From contig JAFGLN010000065.1 in assembly GCA_016928025.1 (NCBI GenBank), positions 1 through 64,000 on the forward strand: DNA of 64,000 nucleotides. The letters are read 5' to 3'. The translations under genes and the position numbers were made by a program. The notes under the pieces are model-generated. The model ran no database searches. It saw only the letters and a list, made by a program, of their open reading frames with translations, and was not told the origin of the DNA. Shown here piece after piece: positions 18,759 through 28,254 of this stretch. Position 1 is the first letter of the stretch. Each line of letters begins with the position of its first letter. This stretch comes from Deltaproteobacteria bacterium (GTDB lineage: Bacteria; Desulfobacterota; Syntrophia; Syntrophales; JAFGHS01).

Positions 18759-19610
18759 TCAGGTATTGACCCGGTGCTCTTTCGGTTTAATGCACACATG
18801 TAAAGCAAAACAATGCACTCCCACTTGAAATATCAAAACGGCTACCGACGTATCCTGCAAATGGCCGATCTGATGACCGGGGCCGACGACAACCGAAGGC
18901 AGCGAAATTTCAAAATGATAGGGTTTTCCGACAAATTCTCTTTTTGTTGAGCCACTGATCATATTAATAAATTCGCTGACACCATCATGAATAAGTTCCG
19001 CATCCACGTTTTCTTCTTCCATGCCCATCATTTTGGCGACAACCATCTTGGCCAGGTCCCAGAAAAAAGTCACCACAAGGGTCCCATCGGCGTTGCCCGA
19101 CAATCCCATGATCCCGGAAACATCGCCGAAGATTCTGATGGCGTTTGAAAAATAGACCTCCTTAAATTTCACATCAATCGACGCCATGGTTTGAAGGATA
19201 TGGCAGGTATTTTTGATAAATGGTTCCAGGTACTCAAATTCTTCGGCAAGAGGTTCCCGGCTGGGGATCAAGTGGCCGTTTATAATCTGCCGGCAGGCGG
19301 CGGACGGATCATGGATAGACAGGACCTCTGTTGCTCCGGCAATCATATAGGGTTGTGATGAGAAATATTTTTTCCGTCCATGAATGAGGACAATGGGAAT
19401 ATTTTGAAAATTACACGCATATCGCAACTTTCGGATTTGTTGTACAGTTTGTTCCTCTTTCCGGCCCATCTCCAGAACGACCATTTGATAACCTTCAAGA
19501 ACCATTCTGTCATGAAACGGTTCATATTCCATTTGACCTTTCTCTCCTATCAGATCGGCAAGGACCTTTTCGACTTTTGAGCTGCAATTAATTCCCAGAA
19601 TTTTTTTCAT
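18759..19610 (-). CDS. Pseudoreceiver fused to CheX-like phosphatase domain
   Basis: C-term DGVSEFINMISGSTK CheX-like E-x3-N motif; N-term REC-like fold pattern without acidic residues. ATG 19610 has GGAG upstream (ORF track start 19625). Confidence 0.75.
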   Translation of the reverse strand: MKKILGINCSSKVEKVLADLIGEKGQMEYEPFHDRMVLEGYQMVVLEMGRKEEQTVQQIRKLRYACNFQNIPIVLIHGRKKYFSSQPYMIAGATEVLSIHDPSAACRQIINGHLIPSREPLAEEFEYLEPFIKNTCHILQTMASIDVKFKEVYFSNAIRIFGDVSGIMGLSGNADGTLVVTFFWDLAKMVVAKMMGMEEENVDAELIHDGVSEFINMISGSTKREFVGKPYHFEISLPSVVVGPGHQIGHLQDTSVAVLIFQVGVHCFALHVCIKPKEHRVNT

Positions 19611-19730
19611 AGACTTGATCTCCATTTCCTTTTAAATACTCCTTGCCGGAGGCACACGATAAAGGGTTGTGAAGCATGATCACAAACGAACAATGGATCG
19701 ATACCATGGCGGCAAATCCAAAATAGTGAT

Positions 19731-20126
19731 TCATGACGTTGTCTTTTGGCTTTTTGATGAATTCAGAATTAATTCAATGGCTTCAATTAATTTTTCCGGT
19801 GTGAAAGGTTTGGTCAGGTAACCCTGGGCACCGATATTCAGGGCTTCCTTAATGCGGTTGTCTTCGGACTCCGTTGATATCATCAATACCGGAATATCTT
19901 TGAGACGCTCATCACTCCTCATGTTTTTCAACACATCAATACCGTTCAAAAAAGGCATATTCCAATCCAGGAGCACCAAGCTTACGTCCTTTTTGTTGGC
20001 ATTCAGGAGGCTCAACGCTTCTTTGCCGTTATCCGCCTGAATCGCCTTAAAGCCAATCGATGCAACCGCTTTATCGATGATACCGCGTATTAGGCGGGAA
20101 TCATCCGCAACGATTAATTTCATCAT
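19731..20126 (-). CDS. CheY-like single-domain response regulator
   Basis: LIVADDSRLIRG, LVLLDWNMPFLNG, GAQGYLTKPFTP; AAGGGG upstream of ATG 20126. Confidence 0.9.
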   Translation of the reverse strand: MMKLIVADDSRLIRGIIDKAVASIGFKAIQADNGKEALSLLNANKKDVSLVLLDWNMPFLNGIDVLKNMRSDERLKDIPVLMISTESEDNRIKEALNIGAQGYLTKPFTPEKLIEAIELILNSSKSQKTTS

Positions 20127-20455
20127 CAATAAAACCCCTTTCAATAGTTAGTATGCTAAGTAACCAGCCCCAAAATACCTTATCCGGCAGTTCATAAATC
20201 ATGTCGATATGATGCCTATACAGAAAAATTGATTTCGGCGGGCTCTGATGTATTACATCGAATAACATATCGGTATAAACGACATCAGGCTGAAATAAAA
20301 TTATCATTTGTCTATTAAGGGGAGGTTATCGAGTAATTACAGGTCATTTGAATTGGAAAGCCCGACCGACGTTTTTTCGGAATTACACGATTAATTCCGG
20401 CAGCTGGATATTGAAGAAAAAAACTTTCACCTATTTGTCCGCATATCCAAAATAT

Positions 20456-22132
20456 CTAACGTCTGATTTTGGACTCCAACATGCTTTTATCGAAAAGATC
20501 GCAGGCTGCTTTCCGGAGATGGCGTCCCACTTTAATCTGCTCACCGAATTCGAGGTGCTGATCATCCTCAATACTGTAAGCAGGCCAAGGCAATAAACCC
20601 TCCGTGTTGGGATTTCCCGTTTTGGCAAAGGAAATCCAATAAGAACTCATGGCTTTGGCCAAGGCCTTTTGATTTTCGTCGGGTTCCGTACGTCCTTGAT
20701 CCAGGTTATCAAAAACATACAGTATTTCGGCACCATGATGAGCACCCAGGACGGCGCCTAATTTACCCCGGGATTTCATGGTAAAGTGATATAAGTAAGC
20801 ATTGGATTGAACACTGCCCATTGCTCGCACAAAGGCCCGCGCACCGGCCACAAAAATCATGTCCCCCAGACGCCTGGCCAGTACCATACGGATTTCTGAA
20901 GAATCGTTGACGGGGTATATAGCCAGAACGTCATCCGCTAAACGTCCATAAAGAACCTTCGTTGCAAGGCGATAGGCATCGACGGTTTTTATGGCGGTCC
21001 TCAGAGTAAACAGGGTCCCCTCATCCGCATTCGAACCCGTCATCAAAGGCACATTATTCTGTCGGCCCTGTTTGAAAATCGAATCAATCTCATCGGGGAT
21101 GATCCAATCATCCACACAGAAATTAAAGTGATTTCCTTTTTCTCCGCCAACACCCAGTGTCGGCTTGGTCGCTACAATAATATTGTCGGCACTCAAAATG
21201 CGCATTTTTTTTAATGGATCGGGCACATCGGAAAATCCCATCTCTTTCACAAGGCGGACCCCCTGTTTCTCCGCCGACTCCTGGCCGTACCAGTCCTCAT
21301 GAAGGTGCCGGTTGCGGATAAAAGCGGTCCCACTCTGAGCAATCGCTCGATGAAACAGCCCCTTTGCCAGTGGAGACGCCATCAGGCAATTCACATTCAG
21401 GCCTCCCGCCGACTCCCCAAAAATCGTGACGCGTCTGGGATCACCCCCAAAAGCCTTGATATTTTTTTGTACCCATTTCAGGGCGGCGATCTGATCGAGG
21501 AGGCCGTAATTGCCCGAGACCCCATGCTTCGATTCTTTGGATAACAGGGGATGGGCAAAAAATCCTAAAGGTCCGAGACGATAGTTCATACTGACCAGGA
21601 CCACCCCCTTGAGTGCAAGTGAACGGCCGTCATAGTAGGGCGACGACGCAGCCCCCGTGATATTTCCACCTCCGTGAATCCAGACCATGACCGGCAACAG
21701 CTCTTTTGATCTTTTGGCCGGCGTCCAGACGTTGAGATGTAAACAGTCCTCGCTCATATTTTCATAGTTCATTCGCATGAAGAAAGAGGCTTTGGGCTGG
21801 GGACAGACGGCACCGAATTCACTGCAGTTGCGGATGCCACTCCAGGATGGTACCGGTTGCGGCGACCGCCAGCGCAATTCACCGACAGGCGGCGCAGCGT
21901 ACGGAATGCCTTTGAAGATCAAAACATCAGGATCCGTTCCGGCATGGACACCGGTAATCCTGCCGCTTTCCAGCAAAACCGGTTCGGTGATTTTGAGGGG
22001 TTCGGCTCCGACCGTATTGAGAACGGCTATCCATAAAAATATCAACGAAAATATAAAAAGACACTTTATGAAATGACCTAAAGTTTTATAGCATGCAGGC
22101 ATGAAATCACCATTCCTTTCCTTTTTATTCAA
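20456..22132 (-). CDS. Type-B carboxylesterase/lipase family protein
   Basis: GIPYAAPPVGELRWR, VMVWIHGGG, TIFGESAGGLNVN. Confidence 0.9.
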   Translation of the reverse strand: MNKKERNGDFMPACYKTLGHFIKCLFIFSLIFLWIAVLNTVGAEPLKITEPVLLESGRITGVHAGTDPDVLIFKGIPYAAPPVGELRWRSPQPVPSWSGIRNCSEFGAVCPQPKASFFMRMNYENMSEDCLHLNVWTPAKRSKELLPVMVWIHGGGNITGAASSPYYDGRSLALKGVVLVSMNYRLGPLGFFAHPLLSKESKHGVSGNYGLLDQIAALKWVQKNIKAFGGDPRRVTIFGESAGGLNVNCLMASPLAKGLFHRAIAQSGTAFIRNRHLHEDWYGQESAEKQGVRLVKEMGFSDVPDPLKKMRILSADNIIVATKPTLGVGGEKGNHFNFCVDDWIIPDEIDSIFKQGRQNNVPLMTGSNADEGTLFTLRTAIKTVDAYRLATKVLYGRLADDVLAIYPVNDSSEIRMVLARRLGDMIFVAGARAFVRAMGSVQSNAYLYHFTMKSRGKLGAVLGAHHGAEILYVFDNLDQGRTEPDENQKALAKAMSSYWISFAKTGNPNTEGLLPWPAYSIEDDQHLEFGEQIKVGRHLRKAACDLFDKSMLESKIRR

Positions 22133-22166
22133 CTCCTCGCCTTTAATAGACGTAACCTTCCCTCCA

Positions 22167-22201
22167 CCTTGTTCCTTTTACCTTGATCCTTGAACCTTTT
22201 A
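22167..22201. repeat. Heptanucleotide tandem repeat, copy 2
   Basis: ccttgtt cctttta ccttgat ccttgaa cctttta. Confidence 0.85.
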
Positions 22202-22208
22202 CCCGTCT

Positions 22209-24851
22209 TTAGATAAATTGAAACAATCGATGCCGCAGCCGATCAAGGGCTGATTTGTCTTCGTTCAGGCAGTAGGTGCCGGCATCGCGTTGATCGGATT
22301 TTTCCATCCTTTCGTATTCGAGAATAATGCCTGAGTCCTGAAGGAAAAGGAAAGCATTTTTATAATTGGCCTGAGACATCGCCTCGGCCCGTCTGATCTC
22401 TCCCTTTCGGTACATCCGGGCCCCGAGATTATTGAGCTTGTTTAGAAGATCCTTTTCCATAAGCGGCTTTTTCTTGAGATAGTTGCAGCCCCTAATAACC
22501 ACCCAGTATGATTCGATGTAATTTTGAATCAGACCGGCAAATGACATCAATATATTACTGCCCTTGGCCCGAATGCTTATGTGTTCTTTCAAGTCATGAT
22601 GATTGCCGGCGATGATACCGCCATGAAATAAATAGGTTAAGACCTTATGAATATCATCAAGATCATTGCGTTCAATATCAAAGATGAATTCATTCCAGAA
22701 AAGGTTCTTGAAAAACTGATAATCTTCAGCCAACCGACTAACGGGAATGGTCTCGTCCCGGTATGCGAGAATGGACTGTGCCACGAAACAGACGGGAAGA
22801 AAAAAATGGAGAATCCCGTTTTTATAGTATTCAAGGTTCAGTCTCTTGTCATCTTCAAGGGAATAAACGATCTGCTCTATATCGTCTCGGCCGTCCTCGT
22901 CTTCAGAGCCCATCCATGAAATGATGTTTGATTGATCCAAAAGCGATAGGGCATCCTTGATGGCCCGTTCCCGGTTACTCAAAAGCGTGTCGGCAAAATT
23001 TACTTTCCTTTGCATTAGATAGTCAAAAAAGACCCCCAGGATGACCATCAAATCATCATGGGCGATACCTCTTCGATCATGGCAGAGGAGGACCGCGGAG
23101 ATCAATGCATAGGGCGTTACCACGGATGCCTTGCTGATTTCATAGACAATTTCATAGCCCATTTTTCTATACAAACTCTGCCTTTCATCAAGGCTCATGT
23201 CTTCGAATTGTTTTTTCTGGGCTTCCAGGTATTCTTTCAGAAAAATGGGCTCGCCGATGTTGACATACACATGACCATAACGTTTTCTCAGCAAATTGCG
23301 AGATTTGATAACATTGACCGTACTCTCCGTTTCCTTCTGTGCGCCTCCCAATTCTCTGAGATAGGAGTTCTCCTCGATCACCCGGTCATAGCCGATGTAG
23401 ACGGGAATCGCCGCCAGATTATCACAGGCTTTTTCCTGATAAGCCTGAATGATCATGGACAAGACCCCGTATTTCGGCATCACCATTTTACCGGTCCGGC
23501 TTCGGCCCCCCTCAATAAAAAATTCAAGGGGCAAGCCCTCCTGAAGAAGCATCTTCACATATTTGGAAAGAACCTTACTGTAAAGTTCATTCCCCCGGAA
23601 GCTGCGCCAGACGAAGAATGCCCCGGATTTGCGAAAGATATAACCTACGGGGAAGAAAGACAGATTATCCCCCGCCCAGATAAACGGCAGTTGTAAATTA
23701 TTCTTGTAAAATACATACGACAACAGAAAATAATCAATATGGCTTCGATGACAGGGAACAATCACAAATGGCATCCGTTTGGAAATATTTCTGATCCTGA
23801 CCATGCCATCCCGGTCCAGAATAACACCGTCATAGATGTTATTCCACAGCCAGGTCAGGATTATTTCCCAAATGTTGATGATCGTTTCAGTATAGTCCGA
23901 GGCGATTTCACCGAGGTATTTTTTCGCTTCCCTTATTATTATTTTGGGATCTCGCTTCTTCTGTTCACTCATCCTCTTTATAAAATCGATAAGATCTTCA
24001 TCCCGAAGGACCTTGCTGATCATTTCATCTCTTGATTTCAGATAGGGACCCACGATCGCGGTTTTTTCCTCCTCGATTTGGTCGAGGAGTTCCCTTCGTA
24101 AACTATGATCCAGGGTTCCTTCTGAGGAACGGCTGTGAGATTGAGTATATTCGGCCATATTGATCGGCTCGCCGATGATCAGATAGGTGTTCCCGGCAAA
24201 AGAACGTCTTAAATAGGTGATGAGTCTTCGCAACGGCCCGACATGTTCTGTTTGACTGAAAATGATGTCGAGCAGGCTTTCCTTTTCTTTTTCCCTTCTC
24301 CTCGTATAATCAATAAGCGTGGGAACGAGATATATCGGACGGCTCAACTCTTTTTGTGCCTCGATCAACTGGATCAACGCGTCTTTTACCAATGGATCAT
24401 CAAAATACTCGGAGCTGCCTAAGTGGATGATGGAGGACTTTGCAGCAAGGGCTGCCCTTTTCAAATATTTCGTTTTATACGGGCTGACGACGGTTTTGTT
24501 GAAAAAAAGATTATATAAATAAGAGAAAGCGAATCTCAGGACCTGATGGCATGGCTGCCAGAAAAGCATATTGATTCCATGGGCATAAACCGGCTGCGGC
24601 ATATTTTTTTGTGCGGCAAGCCCCTGGACTATAAGGCTGTCAAGCTGGCTCTTATGTTTCAGAGCATAAATAACAAGCCCTTGATCCGATAGGCTTTTAA
24701 TCCGCTCAATATCCTCGCCGGCTAACTGCATATGGGAAAGGATTTTTTTAATCAGCCTGGATATTGGGAACTTATGCAATCCATAAAGGCTTTGAGCGTA
24801 ATATTCCTCTTTCTCGTTCAGCCATGATTTTATGATGGATTGAAAAGACAT
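22209..24851 (-). CDS. plsB: Glycerol-3-phosphate acyltransferase PlsB-like
   Basis: VPCHRSHIDYFLLSYV, FIEGGRSRTGKM, VYIGYDRVIE. Confidence 0.88.
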   Translation of the reverse strand: MSFQSIIKSWLNEKEEYYAQSLYGLHKFPISRLIKKILSHMQLAGEDIERIKSLSDQGLVIYALKHKSQLDSLIVQGLAAQKNMPQPVYAHGINMLFWQPCHQVLRFAFSYLYNLFFNKTVVSPYKTKYLKRAALAAKSSIIHLGSSEYFDDPLVKDALIQLIEAQKELSRPIYLVPTLIDYTRRREKEKESLLDIIFSQTEHVGPLRRLITYLRRSFAGNTYLIIGEPINMAEYTQSHSRSSEGTLDHSLRRELLDQIEEEKTAIVGPYLKSRDEMISKVLRDEDLIDFIKRMSEQKKRDPKIIIREAKKYLGEIASDYTETIINIWEIILTWLWNNIYDGVILDRDGMVRIRNISKRMPFVIVPCHRSHIDYFLLSYVFYKNNLQLPFIWAGDNLSFFPVGYIFRKSGAFFVWRSFRGNELYSKVLSKYVKMLLQEGLPLEFFIEGGRSRTGKMVMPKYGVLSMIIQAYQEKACDNLAAIPVYIGYDRVIEENSYLRELGGAQKETESTVNVIKSRNLLRKRYGHVYVNIGEPIFLKEYLEAQKKQFEDMSLDERQSLYRKMGYEIVYEISKASVVTPYALISAVLLCHDRRGIAHDDLMVILGVFFDYLMQRKVNFADTLLSNRERAIKDALSLLDQSNIISWMGSEDEDGRDDIEQIVYSLEDDKRLNLEYYKNGILHFFLPVCFVAQSILAYRDETIPVSRLAEDYQFFKNLFWNEFIFDIERNDLDDIHKVLTYLFHGGIIAGNHHDLKEHISIRAKGSNILMSFAGLIQNYIESYWVVIRGCNYLKKKPLMEKDLLNKLNNLGARMYRKGEIRRAEAMSQANYKNAFLFLQDSGIILEYERMEKSDQRDAGTYCLNEDKSALDRLRHRLFQFI

Positions 24852-24855
24852 GGGC

Positions 24856-26643
24856 TCACTGATCTATTTCCGGAATATCATGAGGAAAACGCTCTTTCAT
24901 GAATGCTTCAACATACGCCCTGATTTCCACGGACGACCGCAACGACATCACCTTCGTCAGCAGTTCTTTGGATTCTTTCAATGTTGACCCTCGAATGATC
25001 TTTTTGACCTTTGGTATAGCCAGTGGATGCATGCTGAGTTCGTCTAATTCAAGTCCCAAAAGAATCATTGTACAGACCGGATCACCCGCCATCTCCCCAC
25101 ACATGGCCACTGGTATCCCTGCCGAATGACCGACGTCGACGACCTGTTTAATCAATCGCAGGACAGCGGGGTGGAGCGGTTCATAGAGATAATTAACCCG
25201 GTCATTGATTCTGTCGATGGCCAGGGCATATTGAATCAGATCATTGGTACCGATACTGAAGAAATCCGCCTCTTTGGCCAACTCATCGGCGACAATCACC
25301 GCTGAAGGCACTTCAATCATGATGCCGATCTCGATATCATCATCGATCGGTATTTTTGCTCCTTCTAATTCCTTTTTGACCTCGTTAAGGATCCTTTTGG
25401 CCTCCCTGATCTCTTCGATTCCTGAAATCATCGGAAAAAGGAGCTTGGTTTTTCCAAAAAAGCTGGTACGCAAAATGGCTCGCAACTGGACTTTAAAAAG
25501 ATCAACTTCCCGAAGACAAAATCGTATGGCCCGAAGCCCCATTTGTGGATTCATCTCTTTAGAAAGTTTGGAATCGGAAAAAAATTTGTCACCACCCAAG
25601 TCGAATGTTCGGATCGTCGACCAAGCCAGCCCCTCCACACCGACAACGCGACGATAGCTGGCCAAATGGTCCTCTTCACTCGGCAGTTCTTCCCGATTAA
25701 TATAGATATATTCAGTCCTGAAAAGCCCGATTCCCTCGGCACCGTTGGTAAGCGCCGTCGGAATTTCTTCACAGAATTCTATATTGCCCCCGATCTCGAC
25801 CCGGTAATTATCCAGAGTCACTGCGGGAAGTTGTGCGTATTTGAGGTATTCAGTCTTGCCTTCCCGTTCCAGTCTTCTCTTTTCTTCATACCGGCGTAAA
25901 ATGTCCGGGTCCGGATTGATGATCACAACACCGGAAGTCCCGTCCACAATCATTTCGTCGTTGGTGTGAACCATCCGCGTGAGCGTCTTGAGCCCCACAA
26001 CGGCCGGTATTTCAATCGACCGTGCCACAATAGCGGTATGAGAGGTTTTGCCGCCGACATCCGTCGCAAATCCGAGGACCTGATCAAATTTCATCTGGGC
26101 CGTATCGGCCGGTGAAAGATCCTGAGCGATGATGATAACGCCCTTACCCAATTCTAATTCTTCGACGCTTCTTCTTTTTTTACCGGACAGGTTTCTCAGA
26201 ATCATCTGTGCGATATATTGAATATCATTGAATCTTTTTCTGAGATAATCATCTTCGACCTTATCGAATATGTCCCGATATTTGTCGACCGTCATGCGGA
26301 TGGCCCATTCCGCATTGACGTACATGTCTTTAATGAACTGTATGGTGCTGTTGATAAAGGCACCATCGTTGAGGATCATAATATGGACATCCATGATGTA
26401 CGAAGGTTCTATACCACCGATATTGCTTAGTTTATCCTTAACCTCCAGAAGCTCCTTTTCCGATTTCGCCACAGCGTTCTGGAACCGCTTGATTTCGGAT
26501 TCCACAAGGGCCATATCGCTCAGCGTGTAAAAAGAGATCAACGAATCAAGGCGATCATACAGATAGGCTTTACCGGTCACAATACCGGGAGATGCTCCTA
26601 TTCCTTTCAAGACAAATGTTTTTTTCGCATCTTCAGGATACAT
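24856..26643 (-). CDS. ptsI: Phosphoenolpyruvate-protein phosphotransferase (PTS Enzyme I)
   Basis: GGKTSHTAIVARSIEIPAVVG, GIGLFRTEYIY, FFSIGTNDLIQYALAIDR, VAMCGEMAGDP. Confidence 0.95.
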   Translation of the reverse strand: MYPEDAKKTFVLKGIGASPGIVTGKAYLYDRLDSLISFYTLSDMALVESEIKRFQNAVAKSEKELLEVKDKLSNIGGIEPSYIMDVHIMILNDGAFINSTIQFIKDMYVNAEWAIRMTVDKYRDIFDKVEDDYLRKRFNDIQYIAQMILRNLSGKKRRSVEELELGKGVIIIAQDLSPADTAQMKFDQVLGFATDVGGKTSHTAIVARSIEIPAVVGLKTLTRMVHTNDEMIVDGTSGVVIINPDPDILRRYEEKRRLEREGKTEYLKYAQLPAVTLDNYRVEIGGNIEFCEEIPTALTNGAEGIGLFRTEYIYINREELPSEEDHLASYRRVVGVEGLAWSTIRTFDLGGDKFFSDSKLSKEMNPQMGLRAIRFCLREVDLFKVQLRAILRTSFFGKTKLLFPMISGIEEIREAKRILNEVKKELEGAKIPIDDDIEIGIMIEVPSAVIVADELAKEADFFSIGTNDLIQYALAIDRINDRVNYLYEPLHPAVLRLIKQVVDVGHSAGIPVAMCGEMAGDPVCTMILLGLELDELSMHPLAIPKVKKIIRGSTLKESKELLTKVMSLRSSVEIRAYVEAFMKERFPHDIPEIDQ

Positions 26644-26667
26644 TATCTTTCTTTATCCTCTCACACT

Positions 26668-26940
26668 TCATTCTTCGCCAAATTTTTCCGCAATCAGTCG
26701 GCCAAGATTCTCTAAAGCTTCGTTCGCGTCCATCCCTTCAGCCCTTATCGTAATCCAGCTTCCCTTGGGACAAGCCAGCGTCAAGATACCCAAAAGACTC
26801 CTGCCGCTGACCTCGCGACCATCCCGTTCAAAATATATATTAGCTTTATATCTTTTTGCAATCTCGACCAATTTCGCTGCGGGCCTGGCGTGAAGCCCAA
26901 GTTTATTTATAATTTCATAGGATTTTATTACTACCGGCAC
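26668..26940 (-). CDS. ptsH: HPr family phosphocarrier protein
   Basis: NKLGLHARPAAKLVEIA; SGRSLLGILTLA. Confidence 0.93.
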   Translation of the reverse strand: MPVVIKSYEIINKLGLHARPAAKLVEIAKRYKANIYFERDGREVSGRSLLGILTLACPKGSWITIRAEGMDANEALENLGRLIAEKFGEE

Positions 26941-27156
26941 ACCGTTTTCGTCTAGATCCTTTCATTTCATTCAAAAACGCTTTTATATACTATTTTTCTT
27001 GACACGGCGCATTTTTTTTGTTAGCAAAGCCGACTTTGTGTAGCCTAGAAAAGGAAGATAAACCGACTGCCTTCCGCAAAGACAGATACATCCTTCTTTT
27101 TTATCAAGCTATCATAAATCATCAATAAAAAATAAAAACAGAAAGGGGTGATTCCA

Positions 27157-27438
27157 ATGATTTGCCAAACGACGAAAGCCGGAATTGAATGCGTTTTCAT
27201 GACCAAAAAAGGCTGCGGATTTAATGGAGGCACTTGCCATCCAATCATTGATAAATGCGAAGGCTGCAATAAAATAATGACCGTAGAAGCAGGCCAGTAT
27301 TGCAGGATTTATCCCGACCCTGCCGGCAAATGGGGAAACGGACGATGCCCGCAGGCATCTCATGTTAAGCGCGAAGTCGCTGAGTCGGCACAAAAAATCA
27401 ATCCGCTTAAGGCCTCAAAAAGATCGAAAAAACACTGA
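27157..27438 (+). CDS. Small Cys-rich protein, PxxKW-type
   Basis: MICQTTKAGIECVFMTKKGCGFNGGTCHPIIDKCEGC...CRIYPDPAGKWGNGRCP; GAAAGGGG upstream of ATG 27157. Confidence 0.75.
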   Translation: MICQTTKAGIECVFMTKKGCGFNGGTCHPIIDKCEGCNKIMTVEAGQYCRIYPDPAGKWGNGRCPQASHVKREVAESAQKINPLKASKRSKKH

Positions 27439-27461
27439 CGGCCCCAGGTCATGGCTGCAAA

Positions 27462-27502
27462 AAAGGCCGATTATAAGACTGGCTGTACTTTAATCGGCCT
27501 TT
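27462..27502. terminator. 12-bp perfect inverted repeat, possible bidirectional terminator
   Basis: aaaggccgatta N17 taatcggccttt between convergent genes. Confidence 0.6.
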
Positions 27503-27521
27503 AAGGATTTTTCATGAAGGA

Positions 27522-27878
27522 TCATCTCCGACTTACCAGATTTTTGATTTGTAACAGTCCCTCTTTAATTTCTACCAACAATTTTCCCGTATTGCTGTCC
27601 GGCAGATCAACCCCGTCCTTCATCCCATCCTTCATTTTCGCGAGATGTCTTTTCGCCCCCTTGATGGTAAACTCTTCGTCATACAAGAGACGTTTTATCG
27701 TCATCAGAGCTTCCACATCTTTTCTCTTATACAACCGCTGGTCAGACTTTGTTCGCATAGGTCGTATCGTGGACTTAAACTCTGATTCCCAGTACCTTAA
27801 CACATAAGGCTCAACCTGAAGGATTTTACTAACCTCGCCGATGCGAAAATATGACTTATCGGGAATCGTTCCATCCAT
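27522..27878 (-). CDS. MerR family transcriptional regulator
   Basis: YFRIGEVSKILQVEPYVLRYWESEF...QRLYKRKDVEAL. Confidence 0.9.
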   Translation of the reverse strand: MDGTIPDKSYFRIGEVSKILQVEPYVLRYWESEFKSTIRPMRTKSDQRLYKRKDVEALMTIKRLLYDEEFTIKGAKRHLAKMKDGMKDGVDLPDSNTGKLLVEIKEGLLQIKNLVSRR

Positions 27879-27891
27879 TTTGAGGGTTTAC

Positions 27892-28167
27892 TTAATCATT
27901 CAGAATCTTGCGAAGCACCTGGGATGATTTAAACGTTAAAACTTTTCTTGCAGATATCTCGATCTCATCTCCCGTTTGGGGGTTTCTTCCCCGGCGTGAC
28001 TTTTTATCTTTCACTGCAAAATTGCCGAAGCCGGAAATTTTAATTTTTTCACCACGTGCAAGATTTTCCTTCATAATGTCAAAAACGGATTCAACTATTC
28101 TCGCAGCGTCTTTTTTGGAAAAGCCCAACTTCTCATAAACTTCCTGGATAATATCGATTTTTGTCAT
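27892..28167 (-). CDS. ihfA: Integration host factor alpha / HU-family DNA-binding protein
   Basis: MTKIDIIQEVYEKLGFSKKDA; KISGFGNFAVKDKKSRRGRNPQTGDEIEI. Confidence 0.92.
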   Translation of the reverse strand: MTKIDIIQEVYEKLGFSKKDAARIVESVFDIMKENLARGEKIKISGFGNFAVKDKKSRRGRNPQTGDEIEISARKVLTFKSSQVLRKILND

Positions 28168-28254
28168 CTTTACCCCCTAATTCCTAAGTATTCCGAATAC
28201 AAAAAAGTAAATTCAGCCAACTTTTGTTTGAATGCAAATCTTATCCCTTCAACA

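Noticed and set aside
23058-23696. 212-aa plus-strand ORF opposite plsB
   Set aside because: Antisense shadow; no RBS or family signature noticed.
26999-27035. TTGACA-containing promoter upstream of the PxxKW gene
   Set aside because: -35 is perfect but the -10 at 17-nt spacing (TAGCAA) matches poorly.
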